DNA of 5,046 nt from Candidatus Muproteobacteria bacterium RIFCSPHIGHO2_01_FULL_65_16 (lineage in GTDB: Bacteria > Pseudomonadota > Gammaproteobacteria > Acidiferrobacterales > Sulfurifustaceae): assembly GCA_001785175.1 (NCBI GenBank), contig MFSY01000008.1, forward strand, positions 1-5,046. The letters are read 5' to 3'. Position 1 is the stretch's first letter; every line of letters begins with the position of its first letter. The position numbers and the translations under genes were made by a program. The notes under the pieces were generated by a model, which saw only the letters and a list, made by a program, of their open reading frames with translations, was not told where the DNA came from and did not search any database. Below, piece after piece: positions 1-4,896 of the stretch.

Positions 1-8
1 TTTCTTCT

Positions 9-44
9 GGTTACTCTTCTTTGCACGAGCAAAGAAGAGTAACC
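9..44. repeat. Perfect 16-bp inverted repeat (dispersed-repeat type)
   Basis: The left arm GGTTACTCTTCTTTGC (9-24) and right arm GCAAAGAAGAGTAACC (29-44) are perfect reverse complements around a 4-nt ACGA loop. No T-run follows, so it is not a standard intrinsic terminator. Palindromes built on a GGTTACT...AGTAACC core are common interspersed repeats in high-GC proteobacterial genomes (from memory), and this one fits that type. It could still stop or stabilise transcripts from an upstream gene outside the window. Confidence 0.75.
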
Positions 45-55
45 CTGGGTGCGGG

Positions 56-99
56 GCGGGAGCATCCCGCATTAAAACAAGCGCCGCCTGAAGGGCGGC
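56..99. repeat. Two small GC-rich hairpins in the gspE leader
   Basis: GCGGG (56-60) pairs with CCCGC (66-70) around AGCAT, and GCCGCC (83-88) pairs with GGCGGC (94-99) around TGAAG. Neither is followed by a T-tract. With the palindrome at 9-44 they may be parts of one dispersed repeat, or folded structures in the leader of the first gene. The pairing is seen directly; the role is unknown. Confidence 0.4.
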
Positions 100-119
100 T
101 CGACTCGGCGTTGCGAACA

Positions 120-134
120 TTGTGATGCACACAA
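120..134. promoter_or_regulatory. Possible operator: TTGTG-N5-CACAA dyad
   Basis: TTGTG (120-124) and CACAA (130-134) form a perfect 5-bp dyad with a 5-nt spacer, 16 nt upstream of the gspE start codon. It is a plausible site for a dimeric regulator, but it does not match the CRP consensus spacing. No convincing -35/-10 pair is visible nearby. A dyad this short can arise by chance. Confidence 0.2.
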
Positions 135-150
135 ATTTCAAGGCAGGCAA

Positions 151-1866
151 ATGACCCACCCATTCCAGAGCCGCCGGCTCGGCGATATTCTGGTCGCGCG
201 GCGCTTCGCCAGTCCGGAGCAGGTCAGCGCGGCGCTCGCCGAGGGCGAGGGCCGCCTTGGCGAGCGGCTGGTGCAGGCCAACCGGATCACCACCGAGCAA
301 CTGGCGCAGGCGCTGGCCGAGCAGTTCAATCTGCCGTATCAGGACCTGAACGGCCATGCCATACCGTCCGAGCTGTTCAATCTGATCCCGGCCGCTTTCG
401 CCTACCAGCACGGCGCGATCCCATATCGCCGCGACGGCGACGTGCTCGAGGTTGTGATCGCCGATCCGTTCGACCACGCGCTCGCCGATCGGCTCGAGCG
501 CCTGAGCGGGACGCGGGTGCGGCTGCTGCTCGCGAGTCGCGCCGCGATCCAGGCGGTGCTGAAGCGCAGCGAGGGCGCCTCCGAGGCGCTCAAGGACGTC
601 TCCGAGGATTTCCGCCTGGTCATGGTCAAGGAGAACGACGAGGGCAAGGAGGAGACGGTCTCGCTCGAGAAACTCGGCGACACCACGAGCCCGGTCATCA
701 AGCTGGTGAACACCCTGCTGCTCGCGGCGCTGCAGAAGCGCGCGAGCGACGTGCACATCGAGACCTATGAGCGCGGGATCGTCGTCAAGTATCGCATTGA
801 CGGCGTGCTCTACCCCGCGACCGAAACCCTCGACCGGCGCCATCACAGCGCGCTCGTCTCGCGCCTCAAGGTCATGGCCGAGCTCGACATCGCCGAGAAG
901 CGCGTGCCGCAGGACGGCCGCTTCAAGCTCCGCTTCGGCAGCCGCGACATAGACTTCCGCATCTCCATCATGCCGAGCGTGTTCGGCGAGGACGTCGTCA
1001 TCCGCATCCTCGACAAGTCGTCCGTCACCGAGGGGCTCAAGAACCTGCGCCTCGACGGGCTCGGCATGACGCCCGAGGTGCTGAAAAAATTCCGCCGCAT
1101 CATTCACGAACCCTACGGCATGGTGCTCATCACCGGCCCGACCGGCAGCGGCAAGACCACCACGCTCTACGCCGCGCTCTCCGAGCTCGACGTGGCCGAG
1201 GAGAAGATCATCACCATCGAGGACCCGGTCGAGTACCAGCTCGACGGCATCGTGCAGATCCCGGTGAACGAGAAAAAGGGCCTCACGTTCGCGCGCGGGC
1301 TGCGCTCGATCCTGCGCCACGACCCGGACAAGATCATGGTCGGCGAGATCCGCGACGCCGAGACCGCCATGATCGCGGTGCAGTCGGCGCTCACGGGCCA
1401 CCTCGTGTTCACCACCGTGCACGCCAACAACGCCTTCGACGTCATCGGCCGCTTCAGCCACATGGGCGTGGACGTGTACAGCTTCGTGTCGGCGCTCAAC
1501 TGCGTCATGGCCCAGCGCCTGGTGCGCCAGATCTGCCCCCAGTGCAAGCGCCGCGCCGCGGCCGACGCCGTCCTGATCGAGCTTTCGGGCCTCGACCCGA
1601 AACGCCATCAGAATCATGTCTGGCACGAAGGCGCGGGCTGCGACCACTGCCACGGCACCGGCTACCGCGGGCGCGCCGCGATCACCGAGTTCCTCGACCT
1701 GTCCCCGCGCATCCGCGAGATGATCATTGCCCGCCGCCCGGCCAACGAGCTGCAGGCCGCCGCCCTGGAGGAGGGCATGGTGACCCTGAGACAATCCGCC
1801 ATCGCCAAGGCCATCGCCGGAGAGACGAGCCTGAAGGAAATAAATCGTGTCACCTTTGTTGACTAG
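151..1866 (+). CDS. gspE: GspE/PilB-family secretion ATPase
   Basis: Cytoplasmic hexameric ATPase that powers pseudopilus or pilus assembly in type II secretion and type IV pilus-like machines. The 571-aa length fits GspE. The N-terminal part (about 10-150) is a GspE-N/MshEN-type region that opens with two similar half-motifs, LGDILVARRFASPEQ (10-24) and LGERLVQANRITTEQ (36-50). The catalytic core has Walker A GPTGSGKTT (329-337, Lys335), an Asp box IITIEDPVEY (353-362), Walker B IMVGEIRD (395-402, Glu399) and a His box GHLVFTTVH (416-424). A tetracysteine zinc site, CPQC (462-465) and CDHC (497-500), is typical of GspE/PilB and absent from PilT. All key residues are intact. The ATG at 151 follows a modest AGGCAGG site, and no better start is seen. 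The gene overlaps the next one by 20 bp. GspE versus PilB/MshE cannot be settled by motifs alone; the linked PilM/N/O/P-like genes fit a T2SS-like hybrid system. Confidence 0.95.
   Translation: MTHPFQSRRLGDILVARRFASPEQVSAALAEGEGRLGERLVQANRITTEQLAQALAEQFNLPYQDLNGHAIPSELFNLIPAAFAYQHGAIPYRRDGDVLEVVIADPFDHALADRLERLSGTRVRLLLASRAAIQAVLKRSEGASEALKDVSEDFRLVMVKENDEGKEETVSLEKLGDTTSPVIKLVNTLLLAALQKRASDVHIETYERGIVVKYRIDGVLYPATETLDRRHHSALVSRLKVMAELDIAEKRVPQDGRFKLRFGSRDIDFRISIMPSVFGEDVVIRILDKSSVTEGLKNLRLDGLGMTPEVLKKFRRIIHEPYGMVLITGPTGSGKTTTLYAALSELDVAEEKIITIEDPVEYQLDGIVQIPVNEKKGLTFARGLRSILRHDPDKIMVGEIRDAETAMIAVQSALTGHLVFTTVHANNAFDVIGRFSHMGVDVYSFVSALNCVMAQRLVRQICPQCKRRAAADAVLIELSGLDPKRHQNHVWHEGAGCDHCHGTGYRGRAAITEFLDLSPRIREMIIARRPANELQAAALEEGMVTLRQSAIAKAIAGETSLKEINRVTFVD
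1834..1838 (+). promoter_or_regulatory. Ribosome binding site for the PilM-like gene
   Basis: AAGGA lies inside the 3' end of gspE, 8 nt before the GTG at 1847. The in-frame ATG at 1871 has no purine-rich site before it, so this RBS favours the GTG start and hence a 20-bp overlap with gspE. Confidence 0.6.
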
Positions 1867-2860
1867 CAGTATGTTGAAAAAGGCCTCCGTGGACGAGGCC
1901 ATCGCCGACCTGCGGCTGCGCGCGGGCGACGCCTGTCGGCGTGTGGAGCAGGCGTTTCTTCCGCGCGCGTCCGTCGGGCTGGTGATCGGCGCGGAAAGCA
2001 TCTGCGCCGCCCATGTCGTTGCGGACGCGGACGGACGCCGCGTCGAGGAGATCAGGACCGAGGCGCTGCCGGTGCGGCTGTTCGGCGGCGCGCCGACCGC
2101 GACCATGCAACAGGCCCTGGCCGGCGCCCTGGAAAAAATCGGCGCGGGCTTCAAGGACGCCTATCTACCGGTGCACGTGGCGCTGCCGGACCCGGTGATC
2201 CAGCTTGTGGTATTCGAGCTCGAGGATCTGCCCAAGACGAAAAAGTCGCGCGCGGAGCTTGTGCGCTGGCGCCTGGCGAAGGAATTCCACGCCGAGGGCC
2301 GGCCGCTCGATTGCGCGCACCAGGACCTCGGCGCCGAAGACGGCAAGCGGCTGCTCCTGGGACAGGCCGGCGACGGCGCATGGCTGGCGGCGCTGAAGCA
2401 GGCGCTGCGTGACGCCGGGATCACGCCGTGGACGATCAACGCCGGCGTCTGCCATCGCTTCAACCGCTTTCATGACCGCTTTGCATCCGAAGCGAACGGC
2501 GGGGCGCTGGTCACGCTCGATCCGGAGTGGTGGACGCTGACCGTCTGGGACCGGGAAATACGGCCGCGCCTGGCGCGCGGGCGCTGGCGCGACGGCGCCG
2601 CCGGGAACGACGGGTACGAGGCGATCGCCGCCGACACCGAACGCACGATCCTTTCCTATGTTCGCGGCGGAGTTGAGCGCGCCATCGGCCGGGTATTCAT
2701 CGCCGGCGAGGCGCCGGCGATCGCGGGGCTCTCCGCGGCGCTCGCGCGGCGCATGCGCGACGGACCCGTGGCGCTTTCGGCGGGCGCCGATTTCGCGGAC
2801 GCGCCGGCCGCGGCCGAAAGCGGATACGCGCCGTTGGCGCTGGCCGCCGCGGTGAGTTGA
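1847..2860 (+). CDS. pilM: PilM-like / GspL cytoplasmic-domain protein
   Basis: Probable cytoplasmic actin-fold protein that links the ATPase to the inner-membrane platform, the job of PilM in type IV pili and of the GspL cytoplasmic domain in T2SS. The 337-aa length fits PilM and no membrane segment is visible. The N-terminal strand SVGLVIGAESICAAHV (42-57) sits where PilM has a GLDIG phosphate loop, but the usual Asp is Val46. A family-like stretch runs from LPDPVIQLVVFELEDLP (113-129) into ELVRWRLAKEF (137-147). RVFIAGEAPAIAGL resembles the late actin-fold loop (around 282-295), and the protein ends with PLALAAAV as many PilM/GspL-like proteins do. The GTG start is chosen for its AAGGA site; starting at the ATG at 1871 would remove eight residues. 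Overall similarity is weak, so the assignment rests on these segments plus the order ATPase-PilM-PilN-PilO. The 3' end abuts an inserted repeat. Confidence 0.7.
   Translation: MSPLLTSSMLKKASVDEAIADLRLRAGDACRRVEQAFLPRASVGLVIGAESICAAHVVADADGRRVEEIRTEALPVRLFGGAPTATMQQALAGALEKIGAGFKDAYLPVHVALPDPVIQLVVFELEDLPKTKKSRAELVRWRLAKEFHAEGRPLDCAHQDLGAEDGKRLLLGQAGDGAWLAALKQALRDAGITPWTINAGVCHRFNRFHDRFASEANGGALVTLDPEWWTLTVWDREIRPRLARGRWRDGAAGNDGYEAIAADTERTILSYVRGGVERAIGRVFIAGEAPAIAGLSAALARRMRDGPVALSAGADFADAPAAAESGYAPLALAAAVS
2851..2856 (+). promoter_or_regulatory. Relict Shine-Dalgarno sequence of the PilN-like gene
   Basis: GGTGAG overlaps the last codons of the PilM-like gene and matches part of the anti-SD complement AAGGAGGTGA. 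It now lies about 176 nt from the next ATG. If the element at 2865-3029 and one ATAAT copy are removed, it falls 6 nt before the PilN-like start codon, a normal spacing. Calling it relict is inference. Confidence 0.4.
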
Positions 2861-2864
2861 TAAT
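2860..2864. repeat. Putative target-site duplication, left copy (ATAAT)
   Basis: ATAAT directly precedes the CCTA terminus of the element and recurs at 3030-3034 directly after its TAGG terminus. The copy begins on the last base of the PilM-like stop codon. Confidence 0.55.
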
Positions 2865-3029
2865 CCTAGGAAAAGCAGTCTAACCGCCAAGACGCCAAGA
2901 GCGCCAAGTGTATGCAAGACTTAATACTCCAAGAAGTGCCTCACCCAATGGGTGAGCCGTATTTCATTCATGGCGTTTTGATTTTCTTGGCGTCCTTGGC
3001 GTCTTGGTGGTTCAAATGCTGTTTTTAGG
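2865..3029. mobile_element. 165-bp MITE-like palindromic element inside the operon
   Basis: The left arm (2865-2908) and right arm (2986-3029) are 44-bp inverted repeats that align without gaps at 35 of 44 positions, with matching ends CCTA and TAGG. Each arm carries three 7-mers: CGCCAAG at 2885, 2893 and 2902, mirrored by CTTGGCG at 2986 and 2995 and CTTGGTG at 3003. The 8/9-nt spacing is mirrored as 9/8. The 77-bp core holds no ORF but contains a perfect hairpin, CTCACCC-AAT-GGGTGAG (2940-2956). ATAAT flanks both ends. Such CGCCAAG-rich repeats are dispersed in many proteobacterial genomes (from memory). It encodes no transposase and would be mobilised in trans, if at all. In the operon transcript the arms would form a long, imperfect duplex able to affect processing or read-through. 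Confidence 0.75.
2940..2956. repeat. Central hairpin of the operon element
   Basis: CTCACCC (2940-2946) and GGGTGAG (2950-2956) are perfect complements around AAT, near the middle of the larger palindrome. No T-run follows on either strand, so it is not a convincing terminator. Confidence 0.5.
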
Positions 3030-3034
3030 ATAAT
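3027..3034 (+). promoter_or_regulatory. Poorly spaced start region of the PilN-like gene, with right ATAAT copy
   Basis: AGGA (3027-3030) is the only SD-like sequence near the ATG at 3033, and only 2 nt separate them, too close for normal use. Its first three bases are the end of the inserted element, and ATAAT (3030-3034) overlaps the start codon. The reading frame is open back to a TGA at 2979-2981 but has no other usual start codon, so ATG 3033 is the best start. Confidence 0.5.
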
Positions 3035-3575
3035 GAAAGTCACCACCAACTTCGCCGCGCCGATTCAGCGTTTGACGCCGCCGCTGGCGGCCGCGCTTTG
3101 GGGCCTGGGCCTGGTTTTCGTCGTCGCTGCGATCTGGCTTGCCGCCGACGCCGTCGGCCTGCGGCGCGAGAACGCCGCGCTGCGCGAGCGCCTGGCGCAA
3201 CTGGAGACGAAACAACCGCGGGCGGTCTCCCCGGTCGCCTTGCCGCCGCTCGCGGAAATGAACGCGCTCCGCCAGCGCGTCGCGACGGTCAACACGCTGT
3301 CGGGCGTGCGCGGACGGCCGGTGACGGCGCTGCTGGCCGATCTTGAAGACCTGCTGCCGGACCAGGCCTCCCTCGTGAGCCTCCACCACAAGGCGCGGGA
3401 AGGCGAGGCGCTGCTCGTCGCCGAGGCCTACAGCGCCGAGACCCTGACGGCGTTTCTGCTCAAGCTGGAAAAAGACCAGCGCCTGGCCGAGGCGCTGCTG
3501 GTGCGGCAGGCGACGCGCGACGCCCGCGGCGGCCGGGCGGTGCAGTTCGAGATCCGCATCAAAGAGCGCCCATGA
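3033..3575 (+). CDS. pilN: PilN-like inner-membrane protein (GspL periplasmic part)
   Basis: Probable bitopic inner-membrane protein of the assembly platform. In PilN a short cytoplasmic tail binds PilM, and the periplasmic ferredoxin-like domain pairs with PilO. The 180-aa length fits. The tail VTTNFAAPIQRL (3-14) includes an Asn-Phe-Ala sequence where PilN-like proteins have INLLP or NLA-type motifs. One membrane helix follows (about 17-40, rich in Leu, Val, Ala and Trp). Next come a heptad-like charged helix, LRRENAALRERLAQLE (43-58), and a periplasmic domain whose segment LLADLEDLLPDQASLVSL matches the usual PilN pattern 'L..L...LP....L..L'. It is separated from the PilM-like gene by an inserted repeat, whereas its 3' end overlaps the next gene by ATGA. 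In classical GspL these two parts are one protein. Confidence 0.72.
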   Translation: MKVTTNFAAPIQRLTPPLAAALWGLGLVFVVAAIWLAADAVGLRRENAALRERLAQLETKQPRAVSPVALPPLAEMNALRQRVATVNTLSGVRGRPVTALLADLEDLLPDQASLVSLHHKAREGEALLVAEAYSAETLTAFLLKLEKDQRLAEALLVRQATRDARGGRAVQFEIRIKERP

Positions 3576-4180
3576 TCAAGATTCCGCTGCCGGATGTCAG
3601 GCCTTGGCTCGCGAATCTGCGCTATTGCGCGCGTCATCCGTATGTGCGCCGGGGCATGATCGCCGCGGCCGGCGCGCTCGCCTTCATGCTGCTCGCCTAC
3701 GCCGGCCTTTGGTGGGGCGCCGCGCGCGCGCACGCCGCGCTCGTGGAGCAGATCGAGTCCCGGCGCCGCGCGGTCGTGGACACCATGCACGCCGGAGAGG
3801 TGGCGCGCGCGTTTCAACGCGCGCGGCGTGACATTGACGCGGTTGAGCGCAAGCTCGTGGCCGCGGTCGAGCAGGCGGTGTTGGTGGAGAAACTGGGCCG
3901 GCTCGCCCGGAGCAAGAACGTGAGGGTCGTCTCGGAGTCCTATGAAGAGGGCAAGGCGCTGGGCGCGGGTTACACCCCCCTGATCATGGATATCACGCTG
4001 CAAGGAAGTTATCCCGGCATGCGCGAGTTCCTGCTCGGTCTCCCGGCGCTGCCGGCGCTGATCGAGGTGCAGGATGCGCGCATCGAGCGCGCGCGCGAGA
4101 CCGCGGGCGTCTTGAAGGCGCGCCTGCGGCTGGTGGCCTACCGCAAGCCCGCGCGCGGCGAGTCGTCGGCCCGGCCATGA
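3572..4180 (+). CDS. pilO: PilO / GspM-like inner-membrane protein
   Basis: Probable bitopic inner-membrane protein that forms a periplasmic heterodimer with the PilN-like protein and helps transmit ATPase movement. The 202-aa length is usual for PilO and for GspM subtype b. A basic cytoplasmic tail of about 28 residues precedes one membrane helix (about 28-50). A long charged helix (about 52-90) suits the coiled-coil of this family. The C-terminal part has the PilO/GspM layout: VEKLGRLARSKNVRV, then PLIMDITLQGSYPGMREFLL, then a final LIEVQDARIERA strand. The start overlaps the previous stop as ATGA (3572-3575), implying translational coupling; AAAGAG upstream is a weak RBS. The last residues are Arg- and Ser-rich and overlap the next gene by 4 bp. 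PilO and GspM cannot be told apart from this sequence alone. Confidence 0.72.
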   Translation: MIKIPLPDVRPWLANLRYCARHPYVRRGMIAAAGALAFMLLAYAGLWWGAARAHAALVEQIESRRRAVVDTMHAGEVARAFQRARRDIDAVERKLVAAVEQAVLVEKLGRLARSKNVRVVSESYEEGKALGAGYTPLIMDITLQGSYPGMREFLLGLPALPALIEVQDARIERARETAGVLKARLRLVAYRKPARGESSARP

Positions 4181-4677
4181 CGCGGCGCCATCTGATTCTG
4201 GCCGGACTGGTGCTGCTCCTGATTGGATTTAATCTATGGCGCTGGTGGCCGCGGCCGGGAGAAAGTCCTAGAATGGATACACCGGCGTCGGCGGCGCGGC
4301 GCTTCCAGGCCGAGGATTTCGTCCTCAAGACGCAGCCGGCTGAGAAACTCAAGCGCTCGCAGCGGGACCTGTTCCGGCCGACACCGCCGCCGGCGGCGCC
4401 GCAGGCCAAGAAAGGCCCGCCGCCACCGCGTAAGACCGCGCAACAGCTCGAGGAAGAGGCGGCGCGCGCCGAGCTGGCGCAGATCAAGCTGGCCGGCATC
4501 GTTTTCCGCGAAGGGAAGGGGCAGGCGTATCTGCTCAAGGGCGGAGAGTCGTTCATGGTCGCCGTCGGCGAGAAGGTCGGGGAGCGGTTCGTGGTCGAGA
4601 ACATCAACGCGGACCGGGTATTGCTGAAGGACCCGCGCACGAACGTCACCGGCGCCGTGGTCCTAACGGGAAATTGA
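4177..4677 (+). CDS. PilP / GspC-like protein (probable secretin linker)
   Basis: 166-aa protein, probably anchored in the inner membrane and reaching into the periplasm to contact the secretin, as GspC and PilP do. An N-terminal membrane helix (about 5-20) is followed by Trp- and Arg-rich residues. There is no lipobox Cys, so it is unlike lipoprotein PilP and more like GspC. RDLFRP (63-68) matches the short R-[DN]-x-F motif seen before the homology region of GspC/PilP proteins. Then come a proline-rich linker (69-84), a charged helix (about 87-104) and a beta-rich domain (103-166). In that domain, LAGIVFREGKGQAYL, GESFMVAVGEKVGERFVVENI and RVLLKDP follow the GspC/PilP pattern. It is much shorter than full GspC and has no PDZ domain. 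The start overlaps the previous stop (ATGA) with no clear RBS. The family call is by layout and context. Confidence 0.65.
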   Translation: MTRRHLILAGLVLLLIGFNLWRWWPRPGESPRMDTPASAARRFQAEDFVLKTQPAEKLKRSQRDLFRPTPPPAAPQAKKGPPPPRKTAQQLEEEAARAELAQIKLAGIVFREGKGQAYLLKGGESFMVAVGEKVGERFVVENINADRVLLKDPRTNVTGAVVLTGN

Positions 4678-4688
4678 ACATGATGGTC

Positions 4689-4713
4689 TTCACCGCAGAG
4701 GCGCGGAGGAAAT
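4689..4713. repeat. GCAGAG-type dispersed-repeat remnant
   Basis: Shortly after the last stop codon, CACCGCAGAGGCGCGGAGGA (4691-4710) has the same layout of 8-9-nt repeats as the CCGCCAAGACGCCAAG motif of the element at 2865-3029, with different bases. Repeats of the form CACCGCAGAGGCGCAGAG are common in bacterial intergenic DNA (from memory). Only one arm is visible, so it is a fragment at best. Confidence 0.35.
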
Positions 4714-4714
4714 A

Positions 4715-4763
4715 AGCAATTAGCAATTAGCGATTAGCGGTCAGCTATCAGCTAACAGCTAAG
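4715..4763. repeat. Seven tandem 7-bp repeats (AGCNNNN)
   Basis: In register every 7 bp are AGCAATT, AGCAATT, AGCGATT, AGCGGTC, AGCTATC, AGCTAAC and AGCTAAG. AGC is invariant while the last four bases drift stepwise along the array. The final copy is interrupted by the MITE at 4763; across that insertion it would read AGCTAAT. The array lies just downstream of the operon and is not coding. Confidence 0.8.
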
Positions 4764-4892
4764 GAAGCTCTGAATAAGCAGTAAAGCTGTCATGCCAGCG
4801 AAAGCCGGCATCCAGAATCGGCCTTACGGCCGATGCTCTTTCAAAGCCTGGATTCCGGCTTCCGCCGGAATGACACCTTAATCAGAACTTCC
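4763..4892. mobile_element. 130-bp IS5-like MITE
   Basis: The terminal repeats are GGAAGCTCTGAATAAG (4763-4778) and CTTAATCAGAACTTCC (4877-4892), 16 bp with 14 matches. CTAA directly flanks both ends (4759-4762 and 4893-4896), a 4-bp target duplication fitting the YTAR preference of the IS5 group. The ends resemble the 16-bp IS5 inverted repeat (GGAAG....GAATAAG, from memory). There is no transposase inside. The interior is a large palindrome: 28-bp arms at 4788-4815 and 4848-4875 (24 of 28 match) of the TGTCATTCC...CCGGAATGACA type, around a perfect hairpin (4817-4834). It inserted into the end of the 7-bp repeat array. Confidence 0.82.
4788..4875. repeat. REP-like palindrome inside the MITE
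   Basis: The left arm starts TGTCATGCCAGCGAAAGCC and the right arm ends GCCGGAATGACA. Over 28 bp they are complementary at 24 positions. The centre ATCGGCC-TTAC-GGCCGAT (4817-4834) is a perfect 7-bp hairpin. On RNA this would fold into one long structure and could act as a 3' end stabiliser for the operon transcript, but it lacks the T-run of an intrinsic terminator. Confidence 0.65.
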
Positions 4893-4896
4893 CTAA

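Noticed and set aside
9..44. Intrinsic terminator for an upstream gene
   Set aside because: Strong stem but no T-run on either side, and the stem is not GC-rich; a dispersed palindromic repeat is a better fit.
111..139. Sigma70 promoter TTGCGA-N17-AATTTC before gspE
   Set aside because: The -10 match is poor and the start site would fall at about the RBS.
2165..2917. 250-aa minus-strand ORF
   Set aside because: It lies antisense to the PilM-like gene, is Arg-rich and shows no family motifs; a typical shadow ORF in GC-rich DNA.
2865..3029. CRISPR array (repeated CGCCAAG units)
   Set aside because: Units are only 7 bp at 8-9-nt spacing, in inverted orientation between arms; there are no spacers or cas genes.
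2995..3032. Possible promoter (TTGGTG ... TAGGAT) inside the element before the PilN-like gene
   Set aside because: Poor match at both boxes, and transcription would begin inside or after the start codon.
3428..4003. 191-aa minus-strand ORF
   Set aside because: Antisense to the PilN/PilO-like genes, Arg/His-rich with no recognisable domain; shadow.
3993..4649. 218-aa minus-strand ORF
   Set aside because: Antisense to the PilP/GspC-like gene and low complexity; shadow of a proline-rich linker.
4715..4763. Iterons of a replication origin
   Set aside because: Units are 7 bp without gaps, drift strongly, and there is no rep gene, DnaA box cluster or AT-rich region.
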